Positions 54,808 to 64,000 of a stretch of DNA of 64,000 nt are shown here, one piece after another. Positions within the stretch are counted from its first letter, which is position 1; the number at the start of each line of letters is the position of its first letter. The translations under genes and the position numbers were made by a program. A model generated the notes under the pieces. That model had not been told where the DNA came from, searched no databases, and worked only from the letters and a program-made list of their open reading frames with translations. Source of the stretch: Carettochelys insculpta (lineage: Eukaryota; Chordata; Testudines; Carettochelyidae); contig NC_134139.1 of assembly GCF_033958435.1 (NCBI RefSeq), positions 204,087,501-204,151,500 of the forward strand, read 5' to 3'.

Positions 54808-55471
54808 ATGGCGAGCCAGGAGCCCCCCCAGCGCCCCCAGGGGACCCCCCCCAAGGGGAGCCAGGGCAGCCAGCCGAGCCAGAGGGCCACCCAGTCTGGG
54901 AAGCGGCAGCGGGGCCCCTCCTGGACGGAGGCCGAGCTGCGGGACCTGCTGGGGCTCTGGAGCGAGGAGGAGGTGCTCCAGGTAATGGGGAGCAAGAGGC
55001 GGAACGCGGATGCGTTCGCTCGGCTGGCCGATGGCCTGGCTGCCCGCGGTCACCCTGCCCGCACTCCGGATCATGTGAGGAGTAAGGTGAAGGAGCTGCG
55101 GCAGGGTTATGCCCGGGCCCGGGATGCGGCCAGCCGATCTGGGGCCGCCCCCGTCACTTGCCCCTTTTACAGGGAGCTCAGGGACATCCTGGGCTCCCGG
55201 CACACCTCCTCCCCTCCGGCCACCCTTGACACCTCGGCTGACGAGCCCCAGCAGGCCCTGCAGCCGGAGTCCGCCCCGGAGGCAAGCCCTGCACCCCGGG
55301 GCCCCCCCCCGGAGGCCATCCCCGGGACATTGCGGCAGGAGGAGGAGGACGAGGAGGAGGGGGGCTCCTCCTCTGCAGAATCCAGCCTGCAGATCCTCCT
55401 CCTGCCATCCCGGAGCAGCAGCAGGGCCTCCGACCCCCGGGGATCTCCGGACCGTGGGAGTGGACCCACAG
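54808..55471 (+). CDS. Harbinger Myb/trihelix-like protein, exon 1
   Basis: Harbinger transposons encode a second protein with a Myb/SANT-like domain that, in characterised members, helps the transposase enter the nucleus and bind the ends. This exon starts at the ATG 54808 (MASQEPPQRPQGTPP). The DNA-binding region spans about residues 36-128: GPSWTEAELRDLLGLWSEEE, QVMGSKRRNADAFARLADGL, TPDHVRSKVKELRQGYARAR and CPFYRELRDILG, with the three tryptophan/aromatic-spaced helices of the trihelix type. A glutamate-rich tract (EEEDEEEGG) follows near residue 180. The donor GTAGGT begins at 55472 and leaves one base of a Glu codon. Confidence 0.85.
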
Positions 55472-56323
55472 GTAGGTACCCCTCTCTGGTGGACACCCCG
55501 GGGCTGGAGGGGCGGGGGTAACAGAGATGTGTCCAGGGCCCCCCACACGGTCACATGGCCATGGCCCCAAGGACACCAGGGCCATGGCCCTCACAGCACT
55601 GCAGCCATCAGCCCCTGCACCCCCCCATCCTGCATGACAGTGCCATGCCCCATCCCCGGGCCAGGGGGGAGCGGAACCTCGAGGGGCCCCCGGGCGGAGG
55701 GGGTGGGACACCCCGCAGCAGCAGCATGTGATGGAGTGGGGGGAGTGCCCAAGGGAGACTCAGGCTACATATGAGCCACAAGAGGCGAAGACCTCCCAGG
55801 GCCAAAGGAGGATCCTGGCGCTACAGCTGGCAGGTGACACCTCTGCCCTGAACCAACAGGAGGGAGGAGCCGAGCTGGCTTGGAATTGGGGGGCGAGGGC
55901 GGGGGCCACAGGTAGAGGCTATGGGAAGGGAGAGCTGGTAGGCAGCCAGCCTGAGGAGGGGGAAACCTGCATCCCAGAGGGGCCACCCTTGGGGTCTTCT
56001 CCCCACGACGGGTTGGAAGGACTGTCTCTTCCGACAGCTGGTGCTGTCACTCCTGCCAGAAACTGGCCATCTGTGGCCTAAGAAACCTCTCCTGCTCTCA
56101 GACCCTGCGGGGTGAAGTGAGAGTCGCTCCCACCAGGGGACGGGGTGCAGGGCAAGGGGACCCCTGAACCCCATCCATCACAGCAGCATTTCCCGGGGAC
56201 GGGGATGTGGAACCTGTAGCACAGGGCGGGGGGAACAGAGGCCACGGCTCGGGGCCCACACTAACGCCTGTCTCCATTCTTCTTTCCCCCCTCCTCTCCT
56301 GTGTCCTGCACCTGCACCATCAG

Positions 56324-56766
56324 AAGGACCAGAAGAGAGCGCCGGCGAGGCCTCAGTTGTCCCGGAGAGCCCTCCAGGACCATCGCTCCAGGGCAGCCCC
56401 TCGGCCGAGGAACGACCGGCCCCGCGGAGGGCTAGACGGCGGACCCCGTGCCTACTACCAGCGACGGCGACGGACCCCCAGCTGCTGGCCATCCTCCGCC
56501 GGCAGCTGGAGGGATCGGAGCAGCACCTCCAGCTGCAGGAGCGGGCGCTGGCCTGGCGCCAGGAGGCATGGGGGGCCTATATGCAGACATTTAACCGGCT
56601 GGTGGACTACCTGGCCCCCCCATGCCGCGCCGGCCGAGCCATCGCCCGCCCTGCCCGCTCCTGCAGCCCCACCACCAGCTGCTCCGGCCGTCGCCGGCCC
56701 GTCCGCCGTCGGCCCACCACCCACCCGCGAGGGCCAGAGCGCCGAGGGACCCCTGGAGCCACCTGA
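56324..56766 (+). CDS. Harbinger Myb/trihelix-like protein, exon 2
   Basis: The acceptor CCATCAG ends at 56323. The split codon is restored (G + AA) and the frame continues GPEESAGEASVVPESPPGPS, a Pro/Ser-rich linker, then the conserved C-terminal helix DPQLLAILRRQLEGSEQHLQ, ERALAWRQEAWGAYMQTFNR, LVDYLAPP, a coiled-coil-like segment often present in these proteins. It ends at TGA 56764-56766. Total coding length with exon 1 is 1107 nt, 368 residues, without a stop. The intron 55472-56323 is 852 nt. Confidence 0.82.
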
Positions 56767-57288
56767 GACTCGCCGGCACCGATACCTTCCAGTCCAGCCC
56801 ACTCCCACCCAGCCGCGGACCAGACTGCAGGCGCGGCGGGGCTCCCGGCTGGGCACGCCCAGTGCGGGGCTATAGGGGCGAGGGGCCCGGGACGTGGCCC
56901 CCGCCCTGTTGTATATAGTTGGACCCTCTTTTTTTGGTGCCCCCGTTTGCCCCGTCCCCCCCATGTAAATAGTTCTCCCCTTTCTCCTCCCTGGTTTTCT
57001 TTTTATTATGTGTGCCACACAGTTGTTTCTTTGGTTTGTTTTATTTGTGTACATATTTCTTTGGTTGAATGTTTGTACTTAGTTTTCTGTTTCTGCCTCA
57101 CATATTTATTTACACCCCAAAAAAAAGGTTCGCCCAGAAAAAAAAAATTTACGTTCACCCACAAGTTCGTGCTGTCATTTGTCCAGGACAAGTGAGGGGG
57201 GGGGGGGCGGTGGGGTGCTCCATGGTGTGGGCGTTGGGGCAGGAGTGTGGGGGAGGAAGGGGCAGGCAGTAGGGGGCCTGGGCAGAGT
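56767..57288. other. Intergenic part of the Harbinger element
   Basis: Space between the convergent genes. It contains T-rich and A-rich runs (56990-57165) that may serve for 3' end formation of the Myb gene or transposase gene. No clear AATAAA on either strand was seen. Confidence 0.6.
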
Positions 57289-58047
57289 TCACCCCGCGGC
57301 CTGTTGGTCGAAGTGGGCCCGCAGGGCCTCCCGGACCCGGGTCCCCTCGGGGTCCACCTGCCGACTGGGGGCAGCAGGTGGCTGCACGTGTGCCCTGCCG
57401 GCCTCCGCAGCCCAGCCCTGCAGAAAGGTCTCCCCCTTGCTCTCCATGAGGTTGTGCAGGGCGCAGCAGGCACCCACAATCTGGGGGATGTTGTTGGGGC
57501 CCGCATCCAGGCGGGTCAGGAGACATCGCCAGCGTCCCTTGAGGCGGCCAAATGAGCGCTCCACCACCTGGCGTGCACGGTTCAGGCGCTCGTTGAAGCG
57601 CTCCTGGCTAGCGGAGAGGTGGCCCGTGTAGGGGTGCATGAGCCACGGCCGGAGGGGGTGTGCCGCATCTGCGATGACGCAGAAGGGCATGGTGGTGTCC
57701 CCCAGAGGGATCTCCCGCTGGGGGATGTAGGTCCCCGCCTCCAGCCGGCGGCACAGGCCCGAGTTCCGAAAAACCCGGGCGTCGTGGGTGCTGCCAGGCC
57801 AGCCCACATAAATGTCCTGGAAACGTCCCTGGCTGTCCACCAAGGCCTGCAGGACGGCAGAATGGTAGCCCTTCCGATTGAGGTATCGTCCTCCACTGTG
57901 ATGCGGGGCGCGGATGGGGATGTGAGTCCCATCCAGAGCCCCGAAGCAGTTGGGGAAGCCCAGGGTGGCAAAGGCGGCGAGAATGGCATGTGGGTCCCCC
58001 AGCCTCACGAGCCTGTGCAGGAGCATGGCATTGATTGCACACACGAC
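57289..58047 (-). CDS. Harbinger transposase, exon 2 (catalytic domain)
   Basis: The DDE nuclease that cuts and joins the element ends. It follows the acceptor CTCTGCAG (58048-58055) in frame with exon 1: VVCAINAMLLHRLVRL, then GALDGTHIPI (first catalytic Asp, about residue 203), NRKGYHSAVLQALVDSQGRF, VGWPGSTHDARVFRNS (Asp about 253), VIADAAHPLRPWLMHPYTGH (Asp about 291), and ARQVVERSFGRLKGRWRCL (Glu about 327). It then runs LDAGPNNIPQIVGACCALHN to a stop at 57289-57291. All acidic positions expected of the DDE_Tnp_4 family are kept; which of the two middle Asp residues completes the triad I leave open. 252 residues, no break. Confidence 0.9.
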   Translation of the reverse strand, partial: VVCAINAMLLHRLVRLGDPHAILAAFATLGFPNCFGALDGTHIPIRAPHHSGGRYLNRKGYHSAVLQALVDSQGRFQDIYVGWPGSTHDARVFRNSGLCRRLEAGTYIPQREIPLGDTTMPFCVIADAAHPLRPWLMHPYTGHLSASQERFNERLNRARQVVERSFGRLKGRWRCLLTRLDAGPNNIPQIVGACCALHNLMESKGETFLQGWAAEAGRAHVQPPAAPSRQVDPEGTRVREALRAHFDQQAAG

Positions 58048-58184
58048 CTGCAGAGAAAGCACATGGGACAGCCCCAGTGAGGGGTGAGCAGGGTGTGCGT
58101 GGCCCTGCCCTGCCCTGCCCTGGCCCCCCTGCCCTGCTCTGGCCCCCCTGCCCTGCCCTGGCCTCCCCCTGTGGGTTCTCTTAC

Positions 58185-58676
58185 CTCCATGAAGACAGCC
58201 CTGACGGTGGCCTTTCCGACACCAAACTGCTGCCCCACGGATCGGTAGCTGTCCGGAGTGGCCAGCTTCCAGACAGCGATGCCGACCCGTTTCTCCACAG
58301 GGAGGGCACGCCGCATGGCAGTGTCCCGGTGCCTGAGTGCGGGGGTGAGCCACTGGCACAGCTCCAGGAATGTCTGCCGGCTCATCCTGAAGTTCCTGAG
58401 CCCATGGTCATCGTCCCACTCCCCAAGCACCAGCCGCTCCCACCAGTCGGTGCTGGTGGGGTAGCTCCACAGCTGCTGGCATGTGAGGTGGGGGGTGGAG
58501 CGGGGTGCTGCAGGGGTAGGGGTTGAGCCCTGCTGCCCTGGGGGCATCTCCTCCCCTGGGGCAAGGAGGTACTCAGCTGCCTCCCACATGGCATGGGCCA
58601 GGGCAAGCCCTGCTCCTGCCGGGAGGGCTGGGTGGACCTCTAGCTGCTGCTGCTGCTGCTGCTGCTGGGGGTCCAT
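58185..58676 (-). CDS. Harbinger transposase, exon 1 (N-terminal part)
   Basis: ATG at 58676-58674: MDPQQQQQQQQ (a CAG-type run, 58641-58665), then AEYLLAPGEEMPP, LWSYPTSTDWWERLVLGEWD, DDHGLRNFRMSRQTFLELCQWL, RRALPVEKRVGIAVWKLATP and SYRSVGQQFGVGKATVRAVFME. The last block is the helix-turn-helix-like part in front of the catalytic domain. The donor GAG|GTAAGA begins at 58184 and the phase is 0. The intron 58048-58184 is 137 nt and joins without a frame change. The full protein is 416 residues. The same N-terminus is found in the deletion derivative at 16646. Confidence 0.88.
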
Positions 58677-58799
58677 GACTGCGGCGCCCGGGGTCTGTGT
58701 GCCTATATGGCTCCTCGGACCGCGTGCTGTGCAGGCTGAGTGTATGTGGGAGGGGCCCTTTAAGGGAGCGGCTAGCTGTTGCCCCGGAAGCGCTAGTCC

Positions 58800-59036
58800 G
58801 CCCGTTGACCCTGTCTGCAGCTGTGCCTGGCATCCCTATTTCGATGTGTGCTACTTTGACGTGTAGATGTTCCCTCGCTGCGCCTATTTCGATGTTGGGC
58901 TGAGCAACGTCCAAGTTGAACATCGACGTTGCCGGCCCTGGAGGACGTGTAGACGCTATCCAGCGAAATAGGCTATTTCGATGTCGCAACATCGAAATAA
59001 GCTACTTTGATGTAGGCTTCACGTGTAGACGTAGCC
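58800..59036. repeat. Harbinger right terminal region
   Basis: Repeated words TATTTCGATGT, CATCGAAATA and TTCGATGTTG plus an inner CACGTGTAGAC-type repeat (GACGTGTAGATG near 58859 and GACGTGTAGACG at 58944). The same layout is seen in the left end of the 16288-17793 derivative. Confidence 0.7.
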
Positions 59037-60336
59037 CTATAGTCACAAATAACCTAGATTTCTCGGGAGAAAGTACAATTCAAAGTCCTCTGTCTCGAGC
59101 CTATTTGGAAGCTGAGAAAAATGAGAGGATCATCAAAACAGTGATCAAAATACAAAGCAGAAATTCTGATGAGGCATCTGGGTATATTTAAGATATTTTA
59201 GCCACTGCTGCAAACAGAAAACTTTTACTTCTAGAAATGTTGATGCTAATATATGGCTTAATCAGATTAAAGTAGTACAGTTTCCATTACATTAAGACAA
59301 TTTGCTGATGTATATTTTTGGAGAATGTTTTGTGCTTGAAAGAAACGGTGGCAGGAGTGTGGATAATTCAAACTGAATATGTAATTTCATCTGGTTTACC
59401 ATTCTTAAGGTCAGAAATCCTATGATGCTTCACTCACTTCTGACATTTCGGTAGCGTAGCAAAACTGCAAAATCGACTGGGCTAGAATTAAATGGAATCC
59501 TGAGGGTAAATTCTGCCTGGACTTTGTGTACTTCCAGTGTTTTTAAAATTGTGCAACCGATTTCCGGTTCCTATGAAAACATGATTGTAGGAGCCTGGAA
59601 ATTATGTGAGTGCCCAATTTTTAGGAAGAGTGCTGTGGGATTTTGGGTTTTAAACAGAGTTGGAAAAAGTACCCCAAAAGTTACTTGAGTAAAAGTGCAG
59701 CTCTTTGGGAAGGAAAGGGCAATTAACTTAAGTACAAGTTATCAGTGTCCCTCTGGAAAACTACCTGAGTAAAAATGTGTCTCATATCACATCTAGATTG
59801 TATTCAAGTGTCCACAAATGAAAGCAGCTGCACTTTTACTGAAGTAATTTTGGGGACATTTTTTTCCACTTCTGGTTTTAAAATCTTGTTTTCTCAGTCT
59901 TGTGTTTGTAGAGGAATAATGTCAGGTTTTGGTTTTGCTTTATTACTTGCAATAAGTGTGATAGAATCTGTAGAGGTAACGGGCCCAGTTAAAGGCAGGT
60001 AGATGAGCTTAGTTTTCATGGGTTAAAATAGAAGAAGTCTGTATATTAAGCTTGAGTTGATTTGCTAAATATAAATGACCATTTGTATCCTTAGATTTTT
60101 CAGACAAGAATATTTTTGGGGGGAATGTGTTTGGCTTCTTCAAACAAAGAGATGTCTGGTAGGTAACAGTAGAGCCAGTGTAAAATGTCCAGCATAAAAT
60201 GGTTGAAGTTAAATTGATGCTGTGCTATAATTTAGCATGACACTTCACAGACCATGTCCTGTGAAAAGGGCGGTATGATCAGCAGATCATTGGGGCTTTG
60301 GTAGCAGAGGCATAGTTTCATGTTATTAATATAGTG
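59037..60336. other. No gene recognised
   Basis: AT-rich non-coding sequence. Confidence 0.45.
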
Positions 60337-60344
60337 GTCTAGAT

Positions 60345-60639
60345 TGGGGTCAGCACCCTCCAGCCTGGGTGCCTAGAGTGGCACGTGAGCCAGTGGGCAC
60401 ACAAGGTGGGAGCTCAGCTCTGCACTTCCTTCCCCATGCAACCGAGAGCTTGCTGTGGATTTACAAAAGGTAAGTTGATGCTACCAACCACCAGCTAAAA
60501 AATAAAGCTCTGCATCTGTATTAATTTATGAAGCTGTTGTAAGTAGGACTATAGGTGACTTCAAAAAGTATCACTGGCACTCGGATCGTACATAGAGGTC
60601 AAATTTCAGCACTCCACCTTGGAGTGGTTGCTGACCCCG
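60345..60639. mobile_element. hAT-like MITE with perfect 8-bp target duplication
   Basis: The direct repeat GTCTAGAT at 60337-60344 and 60640-60647 encloses 295 bp. The left end TGGGGTCAGCACCC and the right end, reverse complemented CGGGGTCAGCAACC, are inverted. The '(C)GGGGTCAGCAACC' terminus is frequent in amniote hAT MITEs. Confidence 0.88.
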
Positions 60640-60647
60640 GTCTAGAT

Positions 60648-62059
60648 TCTGTGATGATGTAAATCCACCAAGGCATTTTATGCCAGCAGACAATCTGGCT
60701 CAGGATGCCAGAAATAGATTCTTGTATAATGAAGCCTATCCATATATTGTATCTACATTAGGAGATGATGCTTCCCAACAACTTGGTGCCCATGTTGCAC
60801 ATTCCAAAGCTATTCAAATTGTATAATAAATAGCTCTTGTGTAGAAATGAGGAATTTTTTTTAAAATCTTGCTTAATATAAACAGAATGCTCTACAGGAG
60901 GGAGGTGGGGGAGGAAACCCACACAACCCACCACCATAGTGGGGTTGCATACTATGCCACCTAAGAAGCTTTCAGACAAGTTTTGCATGTTTAAATGGAC
61001 AAAGATATGGAGCAGTTTATAGAGTGGTCAAAGGCCATCAATGTCAGTAATTGCTCTGGGGCAGAAAGTGGTGGAAACTAGATTAAAAGAGATGTTGAGG
61101 AAACATGACAATGGTCAAGTTGACTGCACTTGATTCAAACATGAACTCAAAGGTGAATAGTTTCATGATGCTCATTGTGTTTCTAGTGTAATCATTTAAA
61201 AAAAAAAAACCGTCTGTCCATAGTGAATGAAAGTCATGTAATAGTTTAAAAAAAAACAAAAAAAAAACCCAAAAAACAGACTGACTTATGAATTCTGGTT
61301 TGTATTCTTTGCCACGGATGTCCTGTGTGACTGGTAGAATCACTTCACCTTTGTGTGCTTCCATTTTTCTCATCTGTAAAATGGGGCTAATAATGCTTGC
61401 CAGTGTCACAAGTAAATGCTACTGTTTGTAAAGGACTTGGAGATCCTCGGAAGGGAAGACACTATACAGATGCAAAGTGTTGTTATTGCTATTGTGTCTT
61501 TACCAGTATGTATATCTACTGCCATGTACATCAGTAAATGAGATGCGATTTTGTAAACAGCAGCACATCATCCATTCTCTTGCTCTTACAGCATTATCTT
61601 AATACAATCACTGCTGAACCCTGCTTGATGATATGTGTGTTGAAAAGACAGCATTGTTTGCTTGCCCAATGTTAATTTTGGACATTGTATGCATGTGATT
61701 ACATTCAGATCACTGCTTTCTAATTTTAATTATTTTATACTGGCGGTAAACAGGAAGCAAGTATTGTCTGCATAAAATCCCACTGGGTGATGCACAACTC
61801 TGGTCATAGTATTCTACTCAAGTTATTTTCCACATTATTTAATCACAGATCATAGTCTGCCAGTGGAAGCTTTCAGTGAAGGTTGACCAGAAGCTGGAGA
61901 CCTTGAGATAGGAAATGGCTTCCTGGTCATGAACAGCAGGGATTGAAGTGTGTTGTGTGTTTTTCCCCCCCGTCCCCCCAAAATTGTCATAGTTTTAGTG
62001 GAAGTGTCACATGAATAGTTGTAAGGCCCTATTTCAGAGTGAGTTAGATCTGCTTGCAA
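60648..62059. other. No gene recognised
   Basis: Non-coding. 61195-61275 has A tracts with small interruptions. 61325-61500 has low-copy-looking text ('CCTCATCTGTAAAATGGGGC', 'GTAAAGGACTTGGAGATCCT') that resembles an ancient conserved SINE (MIR-type) in plus or minus orientation; not certain. Confidence 0.4.
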
Positions 62060-62215
62060 TAAGGAACATAAGAACAGCCATCCTAGGTCAGATCAAAGGT
62101 CCATTAAGCTTAGCATCCTATCTTCCAATCGTGACCGAGGCCAGATGCCCCAGAGGGAGTGAACAGAACAGGTAATCGTAGAGGGATCCCTCTCCTGTCA
62201 TCCATTAGATTGAGC
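62060..62215 (-). mobile_element. CR1 LINE 3' end, second subfamily
   Basis: 'GGAACATAAGAACAGCCATC', 'GTCAGATCAAAGGTCCATTA', 'CCAGATGCCCCAGAGGGAGT' and 'GAACAGAACAGGTAATCGTA' are the known amniote CR1 3' wording, minus orientation. Confidence 0.8.
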
Positions 62216-62218
62216 CAA

Positions 62219-62267
62219 GTATTAATAATAATAATAATAATAATAATAATTAATAATTAATAATAGT
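62219..62267. repeat. (TAA)n microsatellite
   Basis: Ten or so TAA units with two shifts, flanked by inverted copies of TAGATTGAGCCAA (62208-62220 and 62268-62281). Confidence 0.9.
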
Positions 62268-62281
62268 TGGCTCAATCTAAT

Positions 62282-62545
62282 TCTTGACCTTCCCCCCGAC
62301 CCCTCCACTCTCTGATTTGCTCACCTTGATTATCTTTTTCTGATTTGTCCTCCTTGCTTACTGTTTTTGGTTCTCTGTGCCTTAAATATTGAGTCTGTTC
62401 TGGTCTGGCTATGGTCTGAAGAAGGGGGTCTGTCCCACGAAAGCTCAACTAATAAACTATTTTGCTAGTGTTTAAAGTGCTACTTGACTGCTTTTTGTTT
62501 CGATAGTGTATAGACTAGCACGGCTTCCTCTCTGTTACTGTTTAC
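62282..62545 (-). mobile_element. Cry-type SINE with extended tail, longest copy
   Basis: 'CTCTCTGATTTGCTCACCTT', 'GATTTGTCCTCCTTGCTTAC', 'GTTTTTGGTTCTCTGTGCCT', 'GTCTGTTCTGGTCTGGCTAT', 'GTCTGAAGAAGGGGGTCTGT', 'AAAGTGCTACTTGACTGC', and the head 'TAGACTAGCACGGCTTCCTC'. It gives the full order of the unit in minus orientation. Confidence 0.9.
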
Positions 62546-63226
62546 ATTGGTGTTCCACCAAAACAAGAGGGTCAGGTGGTTCAGACAAAATAGCTTCTTT
62601 TGAACTTCAGCTTGAAATCTGGTTTTGTTTCAGTAGTTCATGTCTTGTGGCTACAACTCAAGAAGTTCACAAAATATACTGATCATAAATTGTGTCAACA
62701 AATATTGTTTGTATGAGAATAAGGACTTCAGTATAAACTGTGATTCTTCATTAGTTGCTCAATGGGGATTGAGAATGAGAACCATCTAGTAGCACCTTGT
62801 GGAGACAGCAAGCCTCTATGGCATGGAAAACAAGAATCTGTTCCTCACTGGAATAAGGATCAAGAAGTTCTTGAATATATTCCATGTGGACTGTATTATT
62901 GATGTTTCAACAGAAATTTAGGTAGTTTCTCTATTCACTGATTATACAGGCTCATTTTTGAGCCTATAATACTGTATTTCAAATAGTTCTGCATATATTA
63001 TTTAGGACCAAAAATACAAGACCTTCCAATAGTTGAATCTTTCTTTTGTTTTACACAGCACCAATGTGCACATTATTGTGTTAAGTTCTGCAGAACCATG
63101 AAAAAAAGGACCCTGATGATGATTACTTTGGCTCAAGACTGAGGCAGTTACTTTAAATTAATTAATGGCTAGGATCGTGAATTATGATGGTTTGCAACAT
63201 GATCTTTTCTGTTTTCCTCTCTCTAG
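62546..63226. other. End of the large FZD3 intron, no gene
   Basis: AT-rich sequence running into a pyrimidine tract (GTTTTCCTCTCTCTAG) that forms the acceptor before 63227. Confidence 0.7.
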
Positions 63227-63375
63227 ATCCCTCAGATGAGTCGCCCAGACCTGATTCTCTTTTTAATGAAGTATCTTATGGCTCTAGTAGTTGGGATCCC
63301 CTCTGTGTTTTGGGTTGGAAGTAAAAAAACCTGTTTTGAATGGGCCAGCTTTTTTCACGGACGCAGGAAAAAAGA
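63227..63375 (+). CDS. FZD3: FZD3 exon: TM7 and KTCFEW motif
   Basis: Follows CTCTCTAG and starts in phase 0 ([20 protein letters not shown]), joining to PCPYQ of the previous exon. TM7 runs through [26 protein letters not shown] right after it is the frizzled KTxxxW motif that binds the Dishevelled PDZ domain. The exon ends HGRRKKGA-type codons: AAA then GA, with the donor GTGAGT starting at 63376, so the next exon supplies the last base of the codon. The 149-nt exon shows no break. The C-terminal cytoplasmic tail is outside the window. Confidence 0.97.
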
Positions 63376-64000
63376 GTGAGTACTGTTGTTGTGTGAGAGA
63401 CTTATCAGTGTAATATTGGCAAATAAACTCTGTCCTGTAATTCTGAGGTCTCGTCTATACTTGTTTTCATTGGGGACCAACTTCACCTACTCAAACAGTG
63501 TAGCTAAAGTCAGCAGATCTACCATGGTGCCTTGTGTGTGGTCATGTTGATGTGGGTGGTTCTCCTGTCAGTGCTGGCTACTCTTCTTCTATTGGTGGAG
63601 TACCAGCACCAGTGGGATCAAGCTTGGAGATCAATTTATATCTACAGTAGAAGCAATAGGTGGATGGTCCCCATTGATCCACCACATATTGGGGGCAAGA
63701 GAGAGCACTTTGAGTTAATCCTATCCAAACCAGTTCCCTCTTAGAGTCGGGTTAGGGTTAGGCAACTTGCCTAGAAGTGGCACACTATTCATTGTTTATT
63801 TAAAGTAAACAAACAAACAGTTGTGTTCACACCGTTTTTTCATGGTAATAGTATCTAATTAAGACATGTAATCTGTTATCAAGCTATTTTGCATCATTGT
63901 TCTTAGATAATATGGGATACAGCATGATGCTACATATGTCACTTCCTGAGCTTCCTTCTCTCTACGTACCATCTCCTCAGCTAGGCAACTGAGCCAACTG
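63376..64000 (+). other. Start of the next FZD3 intron
   Basis: Begins GTGAGTACTG. 63448-63740 resembles a DNA-element copy (starts GGTCTCGTCTATACTTG) with a 70-codon frame of no known domain. Nothing else was recognised. Confidence 0.6.

Larger units (their letters stand above)
54385..59036. mobile_element. Full-length Harbinger DNA transposon, both genes open
   Basis: Left end GCTGTGTCTACACGTG, right end (reverse complemented) GGCTACGTCTACACGTG, about 4.65 kb. A TAA stands before the left end and CTA or TAT after the right, so the 3-bp duplication is not exact. Composition is strongly GC-rich compared with the flanks. The Myb-like gene (+, 54808-56766) and the transposase gene (-, 58676-57289) face each other, each with one intron and no in-frame stop. 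The ends carry clusters of TTCGAAGTAG and TTCGACGTT words (54400-54600) and AAATAGGC/TTTCGATGT words (58840-59010). Confidence 0.92.
23478..63226 (+). other. FZD3 intron (about 39.7 kb), repeat-rich
   Basis: Bounded by GTGAGG at 23478 and CTCTCTAG at 63219-63226, between two exons that join in frame within extracellular loop 3. It holds most of the mobile elements of this window, including the DIRS and full-length Harbinger elements. I recognise no host exon inside it. 23478-25849 has only AT-rich sequence with T tracts (24652-24677) and a purine/pyrimidine-mixed GC-richer patch at 25130-25720. Confidence 0.9.

Noticed and set aside
54787..55554. 255-codon minus-strand frame over the Myb gene
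   Set aside because: Mirror frame of the GC-rich Myb-like exon; the plus strand has the domain and the splice sites.
58085..58165. CCCTGCCCTG direct repeats as a CRISPR-like array
   Set aside because: Short tandem repeats without spacers inside the transposase intron of a vertebrate element.

Overview
The window is vertebrate nuclear DNA, most likely from a turtle. It carries three internal exons of the Wnt receptor gene frizzled-3 (FZD3) on the + strand, with long introns filled with reptile-type repeats. The turtle call is an inference. It rests on many copies of a tRNA-derived SINE with the wording of the cryptodiran (Cry-type) SINE, together with CR1 LINEs, a DIRS retrotransposon, Penelope-like elements and Harbinger transposons.

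FZD3: exon 19844-20040 (second half of the cysteine-rich domain), exon 22460-23477 (linker and TM1-TM6) and exon 63227-63375 (TM7 and the KTCFEW motif). Splice sites and phases agree across all three. The signal-peptide exon and the C-terminal tail were not found and probably lie outside the window. The intron 23478-63226 is about 39.7 kb and holds most of the mobile DNA.

Layout: 1-19843 is sequence upstream of the first visible exon. It has a Penelope-like GIY-YIG relic, LINE and CR1 fragments, hAT-like MITEs, SINEs, a diverged tandem repeat (6100-6910), a 1.5-kb Harbinger deletion derivative (16288-17793) and a dead Harbinger transposase of a second lineage (18575-19440). The 40-kb intron has CR1 copies, a 6.1-kb DIRS element (33123-39230) lying between CR1-like flanks, two Penelope-like relics in tail-to-tail orientation (40650-42480 +, 43216-45070 -) with a pogo-like element nested in the second, foldback SINEs, palindromic MITEs, and a 4.65-kb Harbinger element (54385-59036).

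The most notable items are the two large elements. The Harbinger copy at 54385-59036 keeps both proteins of the superfamily as uninterrupted two-exon reading frames: a Myb/trihelix-like DNA-binding protein on + and a DDE transposase on -. It has matching splice phases, inverted ends and repeated subterminal palindromes. The DIRS element keeps inverted terminal repeats, an internal complementary region that matches both ends, and an open tyrosine-recombinase frame. Its gag-like and RT/RNase H frames carry two or three stop codons and one frameshift. No CRISPR, rRNA, tRNA gene or other host protein-coding gene was recognised.
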